Below, piece by piece: positions 29,654 to 37,899 of a DNA stretch of 64,000 nucleotides. The notes beneath the pieces are model-generated. The model had not been told where the DNA came from and ran no database searches. It saw only the letters and a list, made by a program, of their open reading frames with translations. The position numbers and the translations under genes were made by a program. The stretch's first letter is position 1. Each line of letters starts with the position of its first letter. Origin of the DNA: Tunturiibacter gelidiferens (GTDB taxonomy: Bacteria > Acidobacteriota > Terriglobia > Terriglobales > Acidobacteriaceae); NCBI RefSeq assembly GCF_014201335.1, contig NZ_JACHEB010000003.1, forward strand, positions 1 to 64,000, written 5' to 3'.

Positions 29654-30118
29654 ATGATGACTTTATTTCGCAAACCAGTATTGCAAGCAGTTCTTTTGGC
29701 GCTGTGTACGACGGCGCTGAGCGCACTTCCCGTGATGGCACAAGACCCGGCTCCGCCCACGCAGGATCAGGCGGGCCCACCGAATGGCGGGCACCATGGG
29801 CCAGGTCAAAGGGAGGAGCATCAGATCGACTTCCTGACGAAGAAACTTAACCTGACGCCGGACCAGGTGACCCAGGTGAAGGGAATCGACGACGATTCGC
29901 GAACTCAGATGATGGCTTTGCGTCAGGACACTACGACCCCTCAAGCTGATAAGCGAGCGAAAATGATGGACATTCACAAGGCGTCGCAGGCTAAGATCCG
30001 CGCTGTGTTGACTGATGATCAGAAGACCAAGTACGACGCTTTGCAGGCGCAGATGAAGGAGCGGCACGAGAGTCGTGAGGGCGGGCAGGGAGCACCGCCA
30101 CCACCGCCGCCGCAATAA
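29654..30118 (+). CDS. Exported LTxxQ-motif (Spy/CpxP-like) protein
   Basis: 154 residues. A signal peptide (VLLALCTTALSALPVMAQ) is followed by a Pro/Gly/His-rich linker and a helical domain with two LTxxQ-type motifs (LNLTPDQVTQVKGI and AVLTDDQKTKYDAL), then a poly-Pro tail. This resembles periplasmic Spy/CpxP chaperone-like proteins, which buffer envelope stress or bind metals. It stands alone between the LysR gene and an outer-membrane protein gene. Two adjacent ATG codons make the start ambiguous by one residue. Confidence 0.75.
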   Translation: MMTLFRKPVLQAVLLALCTTALSALPVMAQDPAPPTQDQAGPPNGGHHGPGQREEHQIDFLTKKLNLTPDQVTQVKGIDDDSRTQMMALRQDTTTPQADKRAKMMDIHKASQAKIRAVLTDDQKTKYDALQAQMKERHESREGGQGAPPPPPPQ

Positions 30119-30143
30119 CGCGTTATCCACAGGAGTGATTATC

Positions 30144-30174
30144 AAGGCCGGACGGATGCAGATCCTCCGGCCTT
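30144..30174 (+). terminator. Hairpin after LTxxQ protein gene
   Basis: A 9-bp stem (AAGGCCGGA / TCCGGCCTT) with a 13-nt loop, 25 bases after the stop. The T run is weak. Confidence 0.55.
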
Positions 30175-30314
30175 CTTGCGTCGGTGGCACTTCTTCGGGC
30201 AGCGGTGCGGTTACAATGAAAATCAGTGATTACGGCGTCCCATAACTCTGCAAACGCGTTGCCTGCGGGACAGCGTAGGAAGTTATGGACGAATTCGAAG
30301 GGATCCAGCGAAGA

Positions 30315-30920
30315 ATGAAGAAAACGATGTTGTTGTTGGGCGCGCTGATTTTGTCTGCGGCGGCCGGTTATGCGCAGGAGAGCCGGCAGGACGTGAGCGT
30401 AAGCGCCACAGCTGCGTTTGCGCCAGAGGTAACGGGAAACAGCGTGCAGAAGAATACAAGCACGACTATGGGACTTCTTGCCAGCTACCGCTATCTACTG
30501 ACGCCGCGGAGCGGGCTCGAAGCGAACTATGGATATCAGCAGAATACCCAGTATTATCAGGTCTTCGGGAAGGCTAACGGCGGCATCCATACTCTGCAGC
30601 AGGAGGTCAGCCTCGCATACGTTTTCAATCTGAACTTCAAAAATTTCAACCCGTTTCTTGAAGCTGGTCCGGGCGTAATGTTTTTCTCGCCGTTCAAGGA
30701 TGCCGGGTCGACCAACCTGGACGCAAAGCGGAATACCAACATCGGCGCTCTGTTTGGTGGCGGTGTGGCCTATGAGCTAAGTCCAAGCTTTGATATTCGT
30801 GTGGAGTATCGTGGATTCCTGGTGAAGACTCCAACCTTCAGTCTGCCTGGGAACATCTTCAATACCAATCGTTACGAGGTCCTCTCGACCCCGTCGATCG
30901 GTATTGCGTATCACTTCTAA
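30315..30920 (+). CDS. Small outer-membrane beta-barrel protein
   Basis: 201 residues from the Met at 30315, which begins a signal peptide (KKTMLLLGALILSAAAGYAQ). The frame also reads from 30285, but that would put 10 polar residues before the signal. Alternating strands follow: GLLASYRYLLTPRSGLEANY, SLAYVFNLNFKNFNPFLEAG, FDIRVEYRGFLVKTPTF. It ends in PSIGIAYHF, a terminal aromatic typical of barrel insertion. Probably an eight-stranded OmpA-like or OmpW-like barrel of unknown ligand. Followed by a clear terminator. Confidence 0.78.
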   Translation: MKKTMLLLGALILSAAAGYAQESRQDVSVSATAAFAPEVTGNSVQKNTSTTMGLLASYRYLLTPRSGLEANYGYQQNTQYYQVFGKANGGIHTLQQEVSLAYVFNLNFKNFNPFLEAGPGVMFFSPFKDAGSTNLDAKRNTNIGALFGGGVAYELSPSFDIRVEYRGFLVKTPTFSLPGNIFNTNRYEVLSTPSIGIAYHF

Positions 30921-30941
30921 GGATTGACAGATGCAATATGA

Positions 30942-30969
30942 AAAGTCCCGGTATTGACCGGGGCTTTTT
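30942..30969 (+). terminator. Rho-independent terminator after barrel gene
   Basis: An 11-bp stem (AAAGTCCCGGT / ACCGGGGCTTT, one G-T pair) with a 4-nt loop, followed by a T run, 21 bases past the stop. Confidence 0.85.
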
Positions 30970-31001
30970 GTATGGACCTACGAGCGTCGGGGTAAGAAGG
31001 G

Positions 31002-31529
31002 CTACCGGAAGTGATACGCCGCACCCACCGTGATGATGTTAGGGGTAAGACTGGAACCTGCGAAGTCGAACCATTGCTGGTACTCCCAGTCCGCGCGGAG
31101 GTAGAGGTAGGGTTTCAGTTTGTAATCTGTGCCTACGCCGATAGCGACGAGATTGTAGGCGAGGTTCGCTCGAAATCCGTCAGGGTTGACAGGGAAGTTG
31201 AAGACCCCGCGCCCGTAAAGGACTTTGCCGTAAGGAACGAACCGGCGATATTCACGAAAGTAGCGGCCGCCAATCTCGTAAGTTTTCTCATAGAGATCAT
31301 TTTGGTCTTTGACGAAATGAAACTCGCCAGTCACACCAATGTGGGGAAGAAAATCGAAGTCGAAGTAAGCTGCGCCGCCGTTGAATCGATTCCCGTAGTC
31401 GGAGTCGGCCGTGGAAAAGCCGCCACCGATCTTGAGAGCTCCCGTGCGAGTTGCTGTGGGAGTGGCTTGCGCGCTCAGCATGGATGTAGCCCCCAACAGG
31501 CCCAGAAAAAGTGCAACCTTTGTCAGCAC
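31002..31529 (-). CDS. Outer-membrane beta-barrel protein, paralogue A
   Basis: 175 residues. A signal peptide (LTKVALFLGLLGATSMLSAQ) is followed by ATPTATRTGALKIGGGFSTA and barrel strands, ending in ITVGAAYHFR. The GTG start has AGGAG 6 bases upstream. It resembles the next gene upstream (paralogue B) in the mature N-terminus (PTATRTG versus PTATRSG), the RYFREYRRFVPYGKVLYGRG strand pair and the C-terminus, indicating tandem duplication. Function unknown; probably a small outer-membrane porin-like or adhesion-type barrel. Confidence 0.75.
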   Translation of the reverse strand: MLTKVALFLGLLGATSMLSAQATPTATRTGALKIGGGFSTADSDYGNRFNGGAAYFDFDFLPHIGVTGEFHFVKDQNDLYEKTYEIGGRYFREYRRFVPYGKVLYGRGVFNFPVNPDGFRANLAYNLVAIGVGTDYKLKPYLYLRADWEYQQWFDFAGSSLTPNIITVGAAYHFR

Positions 31530-31630
31530 GCGAACTCCTGTCGAATTGTGTTTTCCATAGCGCAGACTGGGTAGCGCAGTGACGATCCATCAAGGTAAAG
31601 CAACGTCTTCATCATGAACAGATTCTCTAA

Positions 31631-32173
31631 CTAGCGCAAGGTATAAGCAACACCAATTGTGTAAGCGATGGGGGAAAGCCCGTGAGAATCGAATCCGGGC
31701 CACTTCTGAAACTCAACGTCGAATGCTCTTACGTTGATGTGTCGTGTTGCGCGGATATCCAGACCACCACCGGGAGCAAATTGAAAATAGGTGAAGGTTC
31801 CCGGCTCTACAGTGCTGCCGGATTGGAAGCCGAATCGACCGAAGCCGAGCAGCACCTTGGCGTAGGGCTCAAAACGTTTGTAGTGCCATTTATACCGCGG
31901 ACCGAGGAGATAAGAGTTTTCGCTGATATTGCCGGGAGTGCTGACAGAAATGTGAATGTCGCCTTCGACTCCCAGGTGTTGACCGATATCGTAGTCGCCG
32001 TAAATGGAAATGCCCTTTATATACTGCTGCGTATAGTCGGGACTGATGAAGGTTGCCCCGGCGCCAATCTGCGCCGAGCCACTTCGAGTGGCGGTAGGGA
32101 CGGCTTGACCGTGTGACCAGAGAGTCAGACTGAGGACGCAGGCAAAACAGCCGATGAGGAAATGCCGCTTCAA
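31631..32173 (-). CDS. Outer-membrane beta-barrel protein, paralogue B
   Basis: 180 residues. Signal peptide (FLIGCFACVLSLTLWSHGQ), then AVPTATRSGSAQIGAGATF and about eight beta strands (LGPRYKWHYKRFEPYAKVLL, GGLDIRATRHINVRAFDVEF), ending in YTIGVAYTLR. The TTG start has AAGGAGG upstream. It lies 101 bases upstream of paralogue A and is diverged from it, so the duplication is not recent. Confidence 0.75.
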   Translation of the reverse strand: MKRHFLIGCFACVLSLTLWSHGQAVPTATRSGSAQIGAGATFISPDYTQQYIKGISIYGDYDIGQHLGVEGDIHISVSTPGNISENSYLLGPRYKWHYKRFEPYAKVLLGFGRFGFQSGSTVEPGTFTYFQFAPGGGLDIRATRHINVRAFDVEFQKWPGFDSHGLSPIAYTIGVAYTLR

Positions 32174-32290
32174 CAGTGTGCCTCCTTCTCAAACAAGGTT
32201 TTGATGCGTGCATTGTGTCAAGTGAGCTGACCCGAGACAATTAGAGCGCGGACGGTCTCAATGAACCAGAGTCCATCCACGCTCTCGGGT

Positions 32291-34162
32291 CTAGTTTTGT
32301 TGGGCGTTGGTTGGTGGGGGAGTGGCAGCCGGTGCAGCGGCGGCTGGTGCTGCTGTGTTGTCGGCGGGCGCAGCATTCGCCGGCGCGGCTGTCGGAGCAG
32401 CAGCAGGTTCTGCGGGCGCTTTGTAGTAGCTCAGTTTCAGGTAGACCGGTTCGACCTCGAAAGGCATCTTGTCGGCCGCGGTGAGTAAAGGCTCAAATGC
32501 CGAGTGTAGGACGAATACCTGATCGGTCCACGGGTCGAAGCGCAGGAAGCTGGCCAACGGCATGGCTGCTTGCTGCTTCAGGTCCTTCATATCCAGCTTG
32601 GGGCCCTTTGTCGTGATGGCCTGCATCCAGAAGGTCGGATCAGTATCGCTCTTGATCAAACCATCGCCGATCATCGGTTCGTTAAGAGCCTTGAGACTCT
32701 TGACTCGCTGCTGCAGCTGTTGGAGGTAGAGACTAAAGTACTGCTGGCCGCCTTCCAACTCCTTCGCGTTGAGTAACTCCATGGCTTTCTTCGCTGCTGC
32801 CGTATTATCTGCGTCTGTGTGGTGCATGGGGATACGGTTGAAGACCGTCGTTGAAGGGAAGAGCAGCCGATCATTGAAGGCGTACTTGGTGTCGAGACGG
32901 TGAGCAAGGATGATGTGAGCAATCTGGAAGGCCAGAATCGCATTGAGGTTGCCCATCTGCTGTGCGCCATCCTGGGTTACAACGCCGGTGGTATCAAGCA
33001 GGCTCTTCGAGATAACGATGGTGTTGCCGATGGCGAGAGACTCCAGCGGTTCGGTCAGCAAAGTACGACAGCGGATCGGCCTTGAGAGTGTGATGTTGTT
33101 GTAGGCGAGAATGTTGCCAGCGAGCGCTTCAAGAGTCTTGTCGAATTCACTCGGTGCATCAAGCAAGCCCGCCTGGAAGAGACGCTCCACGATGTTGTCT
33201 TCTGCCTGTTGGACCCAAGCGCGCTGGGCTCCAAGAGGGCTGACGTCCTGTGCGTCGTTGCTGACGTCTGTTGCGCCCACAACATCCATCGAGGTATTTT
33301 CGCTCTCCGGTGGAGGAACCTTCAGCACGTAGCCCCAGATATGGTTAATGGCTTTGAATTTGAGGGTGCGGGAGACGCTCTTTGGATCGCTCTCTTCAAC
33401 ATAAAAGGAAGTCGGGAGCCAGAGATCGGGCTGAACATTGGTGCGCCAGCTGTCGAAGTGATAGAACTCCTTCTGGTCTTCTTGGGTACCAGCGAAGTCG
33501 CCATTGAAGCGAACCACATTTCCGCTCCGTGTCTCGATCCAGATTCGACCAAAGAAGCGACCGTAGGCCTTCTTCCCTTCAATCGGCGTTACGTCAAAGA
33601 CCGCCGTGGGGGTATTGCCGAGAAAGTCGTTGCGTACGTACCCAAAGGTGTAGTGCTGACGATCGAAGCTGTTGGAGTCCATCAAGAGCATCTGCACGAA
33701 GCCAGACTCATGGAAGTTCAGATGCAGACTGTTGCCGAGACCGCCGACGAAAGAGACAGAGTGCTTGAAGAATCCAAGTTTGCCGTCGTTGCTGGTGCCC
33801 TTTGATGTCTCCTTGTTTACCGCATAAGAGTTATCGCCGATAACGCTCTTGAAGTCGACGCGGCTCAGGAAGTGCTCGTCAGATTCGGGAACCTGGCCCA
33901 GAAGCGGATCAGGCTTCATGGTCTGGATATAGGTCTCGACTAGAGGAGCCCGCTCCTTGACGGTCTTGACGATCACCTTTTCGCGGACGATCGACTTGTC
34001 AATAAGTGCGTTTTGCGCGGCCGTCGGCTTGCGCGTCGTAGAGAGGTCCTCATCCATCTTTTTCTTTTTGCCAGGATGTAGGATGCCTGCTCCCGCGGGG
34101 AGAGTGGTTGCGACTAGAAATGCCAGAAGCAGACCGGCGGTAGACTGTTTCCCGAGAATCAT
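32291..34162 (-). CDS. Exported M48-like protein with degenerate zinc motif
   Basis: 623 residues with a signal peptide (AGLLLAFLVATTLPAGAG). Residues 85-290 form a beta-rich region (HYTFGYVRNDFLGNTPTAVF, EGKKAYGRFFGRIWIETRSG) reminiscent of outer-membrane lipoprotein-sorting or MucB-type folds. Residues 330-470 look like an M48 peptidase domain (AGNILAYNNI, GNTIVISKSLLD, LNAILAFQIAHIILAHRLD). Where M48 enzymes have HExxH there is FQIAH (412-416), so the first His and the catalytic Glu are absent and proteolysis is unlikely. The C-terminus is Ala/Pro-rich and disordered. Upstream on the same strand is a TonB gene. Confidence 0.7.
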   Translation of the reverse strand: MILGKQSTAGLLLAFLVATTLPAGAGILHPGKKKKMDEDLSTTRKPTAAQNALIDKSIVREKVIVKTVKERAPLVETYIQTMKPDPLLGQVPESDEHFLSRVDFKSVIGDNSYAVNKETSKGTSNDGKLGFFKHSVSFVGGLGNSLHLNFHESGFVQMLLMDSNSFDRQHYTFGYVRNDFLGNTPTAVFDVTPIEGKKAYGRFFGRIWIETRSGNVVRFNGDFAGTQEDQKEFYHFDSWRTNVQPDLWLPTSFYVEESDPKSVSRTLKFKAINHIWGYVLKVPPPESENTSMDVVGATDVSNDAQDVSPLGAQRAWVQQAEDNIVERLFQAGLLDAPSEFDKTLEALAGNILAYNNITLSRPIRCRTLLTEPLESLAIGNTIVISKSLLDTTGVVTQDGAQQMGNLNAILAFQIAHIILAHRLDTKYAFNDRLLFPSTTVFNRIPMHHTDADNTAAAKKAMELLNAKELEGGQQYFSLYLQQLQQRVKSLKALNEPMIGDGLIKSDTDPTFWMQAITTKGPKLDMKDLKQQAAMPLASFLRFDPWTDQVFVLHSAFEPLLTAADKMPFEVEPVYLKLSYYKAPAEPAAAPTAAPANAAPADNTAAPAAAAPAATPPPTNAQQN

Positions 34163-34252
34163 GATTTGCGGCTCCTACGGTGACCCCTGGGGTCATCCTG
34201 AGTATGGACTAGATGCTATTTCATGCTGCGACTACGGAACAAAATTTGTTTC

Positions 34253-35350
34253 TTATCCAGCGAGCTGGAAAGCTACATTGACAACACCTTCCCAATCGAT
34301 CGGATGACCCGAAGCATCGGTTGCGGGTTGAAATCGTGTGGCCTGCACGGCGTGGATGGCAGAGTCGCCAAGGCCGTGGCCGAGATCGCTGGTGACGCCG
34401 AGAACCTGGACAACACCAGAGGAAGAGACGCGGAGTCGAACTGAGACAACGCCTTCGATGTGAAGGTTCCGAGCCTCTTCGGTGTACTCAGGCTTGGGTT
34501 TGAAGAGAACCTTGGGTCCAGACTTAACCGTTGCGGAAGATGGACCGGAGGGCTTCGGCATCGGTGGCGGAGTGTTCTGGCCGAGGTTCACAACACCGGG
34601 CGAACGCCCCGGAGCATTCATTGATCCTGTACCGCCAGTGACTCCAAGCTTGATTCCGACGACGCCGCCTGCTGCGTTGTCTCTGCCTTTCATGTTCTGG
34701 CTGCCGGCTGAGCCGGAACCAAGATTGACAACGGTAGACTGCGCACCCATGCCATTATTCGAAGCCGGCATACCGGACATTCCTTTGTTGCCGAGATTGA
34801 TAGACGTAGTGGACGGGCGATTCGAGGGCGCGATCGGGTTTGTCTGCGAACCAAGTGCGACCGCAGTTGGATGAGGAGAGTTGTTGACCACCGCGGCTGG
34901 CTGAGCCTGTGCGAGACTGACCACCTTAGGAGCCGGCGGCGGCTGAACGAGCTTTGGAGGTGCCGGAAGAACGACCGGCATCGGCTGGGCCATTTTAATC
35001 TCAGGTGGCTTGGGAACGTCGGGCAACTTCACGTCAGGCAGCTTGATTTTGGGCGGCTCGACCTTGACCACCGGAGGCGGCGGAAGTTTTGGTGGCTTGA
35101 TCTTGATCGGCGGCGGCTCATCCGGCTTCTTCATCGGAATAGGCTCGGTCAACTCGGTCAGCTTGTGCCTGGTGTCGATGGTCTTTTTCGCGGCTGCTCC
35201 GATGATGATGGCGCAGAGGGCGAGGACGACGTTGAGGGCAATGGAAGTGAAGAGCGAGGACTTGCTCTGGTTGCCGTCGTTCAGGACGCCGAAGTGTGCG
35301 AACTGCATATTCTGCGGTGCTGGATCATCACTGCGAAGCGGCTTTGCCAT
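34253..35350 (-). CDS. TonB-family energy transducer
   Basis: 365 residues. One N-terminal membrane anchor (LFTSIALNVVLALCAIIIG, about 33-52), a long Pro/Lys-rich periplasmic spacer (PPPIKIKPPKLPPPPVVKVE), a Gly/Ser/Asn-rich linker, and a C-terminal TonB domain (about 270-365: PEYTEEARNLHIEGVVSVRL, DSAIHAVQATRFQPATDASG). It transmits proton-motive force to TonB-dependent receptors such as the large one at 53-57 kb. No exbB/exbD is adjacent. It ends 90 bases before the M48-like gene on the same strand. Confidence 0.88.
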   Translation of the reverse strand: MAKPLRSDDPAPQNMQFAHFGVLNDGNQSKSSLFTSIALNVVLALCAIIIGAAAKKTIDTRHKLTELTEPIPMKKPDEPPPIKIKPPKLPPPPVVKVEPPKIKLPDVKLPDVPKPPEIKMAQPMPVVLPAPPKLVQPPPAPKVVSLAQAQPAAVVNNSPHPTAVALGSQTNPIAPSNRPSTTSINLGNKGMSGMPASNNGMGAQSTVVNLGSGSAGSQNMKGRDNAAGGVVGIKLGVTGGTGSMNAPGRSPGVVNLGQNTPPPMPKPSGPSSATVKSGPKVLFKPKPEYTEEARNLHIEGVVSVRLRVSSSGVVQVLGVTSDLGHGLGDSAIHAVQATRFQPATDASGHPIDWEGVVNVAFQLAG

Positions 35351-35720
35351 AAAAAAGTCCTTGAAGTGCCTCGTGTCGAGGTCGGGAGAGTTACACCAGT
35401 GCTATGGAAACAGAACCGGTGCGAAGGAGGAATAACTCCGAGGTGCTATGCCGGAGAGCCCTAGTGTGATTCGAACCTGTGGTTTTTTGACTCACTGCAA
35501 CTTTTGATATCACCAAGGGGAGGTTGGAGCGTTGCGTCGGCCCAACTTAAGAGACGCGAACGATAAAGGAAAAGGTTGTAGCAGGCGCCGTGCCTCAGGG
35601 AGGTGTCTCTTTTTCATGGCCGGGCTCTGCTCTTCTCTTACAGCAAGTATAGTGCCGTAAGCGTAAGTGATTGACACTGGCACTTTTGTGGTATCCAAGA
35701 AGGGTACTAGGAGACAATTG

Positions 35721-36692
35721 ATGAAGATTCTGATAGCAGGTGGAGCAGGGTACATTGGCGGCACAGTCGCGCGGATTTTGCTGTCTCAAGGGCACGCAAT
35801 TACTGTGTTCGATAATCTTTGCCATAGTAGGCGTTCGGCAGTTGCTGAAAACGCCACGTTTATCGAGGGCGATATCGCGAATCGCCCTTTGATCGAAGAG
35901 ACTCTGCGTGAGGGCCGTTTCGATGGAGTAATGAACTTCGCCGCTTTGATCGAAGCTGGCGAAAGCATGAAGCGGCCAGAGATTTATTTTAGAAATAACA
36001 CGGCGGCGACCCTGACGCTTCTGGAGGCGATGCTGGCGACTGGACACGACCGACTGGTGTTCAGTTCAACGGCCGCCTGCTATGGGGAACCTGAGAAGAC
36101 GCCCATTCTTGAAGACGCAAAGCTACAGCCAACGAACCCGTACGGAGAGAGTAAATTGCTTGTAGAGCATATGCTTCGGTGGGTGAACTTAATCCATGGG
36201 TTTAAGTATGCCAGTTTGCGATACTTCAATGTCGCAGGGGCTATCGAAGGCTATGGAGAGGCTCATGAACCTGAGTCGCACCTGATTCCCCTGATCCTGG
36301 ATGTGGCGCTCGGGAAGCGATCGAACATCAAGATCTTCGGCCGGGATTACCCCACCAAGGATGGAACCTGCATCCGCGATTACATCCACGTGCGTGATCT
36401 GGCCGAGGCGCACCTTCTGGCCCTCGCGGCGCTCAGCGACACGAAGAGCCGGCTGATTTACAACATTGGCAATGGGCAGGGATTTAGCGTCCTCGAAGTT
36501 GTCGAGTCGGTACGTCGCGTGACGGGTAGGCCGATTCCTGTTGAGGAATGTGAACGAAGGCCCGGCGACCCCGCAGTCCTCGTGGCGGGTTCGGCAAAGA
36601 TCAAGGCGGAGTTGGGGTGGACGCCGAGGTTCGCGGAGCTGGACCAGATCGTGGCGAGCGCGTGGGAGTGGCACCAGAAACGATATGCGTAA
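35721..36692 (+). CDS. galE: UDP-glucose 4-epimerase
   Basis: An extended short-chain dehydrogenase that interconverts UDP-glucose and UDP-galactose. ILIAGGAGYIGGTVARIL is the NAD-binding motif. LVFSSTAACYGEPEKTPI with PYGESKLLVEHML gives the Ser/Tyr-x-x-x-Lys catalytic set. GRDYPTKDGTCIRDYIHVRD and RRPGDPAVLVAGSAKIKAEL are GalE signatures. 323 aa. The ATG at 35721 has TAGGAGA upstream; the frame from 35667 is an extension. A TTGACA at 35671-35676 could be a -35 element. Supplies galactose units for envelope glycans. Confidence 0.95.
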   Translation: MKILIAGGAGYIGGTVARILLSQGHAITVFDNLCHSRRSAVAENATFIEGDIANRPLIEETLREGRFDGVMNFAALIEAGESMKRPEIYFRNNTAATLTLLEAMLATGHDRLVFSSTAACYGEPEKTPILEDAKLQPTNPYGESKLLVEHMLRWVNLIHGFKYASLRYFNVAGAIEGYGEAHEPESHLIPLILDVALGKRSNIKIFGRDYPTKDGTCIRDYIHVRDLAEAHLLALAALSDTKSRLIYNIGNGQGFSVLEVVESVRRVTGRPIPVEECERRPGDPAVLVAGSAKIKAELGWTPRFAELDQIVASAWEWHQKRYA

Positions 36693-36702
36693 CAGAGTAT
36701 CG

Positions 36703-36731
36703 AGCAGGACGTCGCGTGTCGACGTCCTGCT
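36703..36731. terminator. Perfect 12-bp inverted repeat between galE and DUF421 gene
   Basis: AGCAGGACGTCG-CGTGT-CGACGTCCTGCT, a perfect stem with a 5-nt loop, 10 bases after galE and 33 before the next start. No T run follows, so it could be a factor-dependent terminator, an mRNA-stability hairpin or an operator. Confidence 0.5.
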
Positions 36732-36764
36732 TCCGATGTCGCGACGGAGTAGAAGGAGAATCTC

Positions 36765-37352
36765 TTGATCGAAAGCATGTTTCACATGCACCTGCCGTTG
36801 CTGGAGAAGATTCTGCGACCCATGATTGTCTACATATCCCTCATCGCCTTTTTGCGGATATTCGGCAAGCGGGAATTAGCACAGCTGAATCCGTTTGATC
36901 TGGTAGTGCTGCTCAGCCTCTCAAACACTGTGCAGAACGCCATGATTGGTGATGACAACACGGTGTCGGGAGGCATAATCGGTGCGCTGTCACTCTTGAC
37001 CATTAACTGGCTGCTGTCGCGACTCCTCTTCAACATGCCGAAGCTGAATAGGGCCTTCGAAGGCTCTCCGTCGGTGTTAATTCGTCACGGAGTTGTGGAT
37101 TGGGAAGAGGCCAAACGTGAAGCGCTAACGGAGATTGAACTGAGATCCGTACTTCATAAACAGGGATTCAACGACTTCAGCGAAGTGGAGAAATGCGTCC
37201 TTGAACCGAATGGGAACTTCTATCTTGAAGGAATCAAGTCCATGAGCGACGATGCGCAAAGGGCCGAGTTGAGACGGTCGATCGAAGAACTGCATCTGGA
37301 GATCAAGCAGATGCGCACTGACCTGGCGGCGCGAGGAGCGTTGCCAATTTGA
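36765..37352 (+). CDS. DUF421 (YetF-like) membrane protein
   Basis: 195 residues. Two or three N-terminal membrane helices (PMIVYISLIAFLRIFGKREL, DLVVLLSLSNTVQNAMIG, GALSLLTINWLLSRLLF) are followed by a cytoplasmic DUF421 domain (SPSVLIRHGVVDWEEAKREA, SVLHKQGFNDFSEVEKCVLE, GNFYLEGIKS). The tail is a charged helix. YetF-type proteins affect spore or envelope properties in Bacillus, but their molecular role is unknown. The TTG start has AAGGAG upstream; an ATG lies four codons further. Confidence 0.88.
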   Translation: MIESMFHMHLPLLEKILRPMIVYISLIAFLRIFGKRELAQLNPFDLVVLLSLSNTVQNAMIGDDNTVSGGIIGALSLLTINWLLSRLLFNMPKLNRAFEGSPSVLIRHGVVDWEEAKREALTEIELRSVLHKQGFNDFSEVEKCVLEPNGNFYLEGIKSMSDDAQRAELRRSIEELHLEIKQMRTDLAARGALPI

Positions 37353-37387
37353 TCGAGGGTGCTCGTTGCTGCGAGGATTTGCGGTCG

Positions 37388-37573
37388 CTATGACTTTGCT
37401 GAGATCTTATCCAGCGCCTTTATATAGCGTTCCGGCGGCGCTGGCAGTTGGGAGTCGCGTACGGCGGCGCGGTATCCTCCCATGTAAATCGAGTACATCA
37501 CCGCTAACGCACAACCCACGCCAAAAGCGAAGCCGAGAAAGAAGCCGATCAGGGATGGCCAGTAAAAATTCAC
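37388..37573 (-). CDS. Small single-helix membrane protein, hypothetical
   Basis: 61 residues. One glycine-rich membrane helix (SLIGFFLGFAFGVGCALAVM) and a short polar tail with a PAPPERYIKALDKIS segment. The start would be GTG with no visible Shine-Dalgarno. It lies downstream of the MFS small-subunit gene on the same strand and may be the third gene of that operon. Not recognised and only moderately supported. Confidence 0.42.
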   Translation of the reverse strand: MNFYWPSLIGFFLGFAFGVGCALAVMYSIYMGGYRAAVRDSQLPAPPERYIKALDKISAKS

Positions 37574-37686
37574 GATAGTGGGAGTCTACAGCGATGTGCC
37601 TGGTCTCGCACCAGCTCCGAGACAAGCTTGATGACTACAAAAAATATTCGGGTGCGCCCGAAGTGCACCGGGGGATAACTCCCAAG

Positions 37687-37845
37687 TTATTTGGCAGATG
37701 GGGTAGGCGTGAGGGTAGACGTCGAAAAGATTTTTAGTGCGTTCTTAACGGTATATTCGAGCCCCCATGCTGTGGGAATGATCACAATGATCCACGCTGC
37801 AGCTATGAGAAGAGGGGAAGACTTTTTGATGCTGGAATCTGCCAT
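37687..37845 (-). CDS. MFS transporter small subunit-like protein
   Basis: 52 residues with one membrane helix containing AAAWIIVIIPTAWGLEYTVK followed by NALKIF. This matches the short single-helix proteins that accompany OFA-type oxalate/formate MFS antiporters (Trp-x-x-Val-x-x-Pro-x-x-Trp-Gly pattern). The ATG at 37845 has GGGAG upstream; the frame from 37881 overlaps the spacer and is disfavoured. It follows the antiporter gene by 54 bases on the same strand. Its role in transport is inferred from family association. Confidence 0.7.
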   Translation of the reverse strand: MADSSIKKSSPLLIAAAWIIVIIPTAWGLEYTVKNALKIFSTSTLTPTPSAK

Positions 37846-37899
37846 GAGATAACTCCCGAATGTAGAAAAGGGCGGAGGCAAGCACTCCGCCGGATGAGG

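Noticed and set aside
35464..35500. GATTCGAAC string resembling a tRNA T-arm
   Set aside because: No cloverleaf, acceptor stem or anticodon arm can be formed around it.
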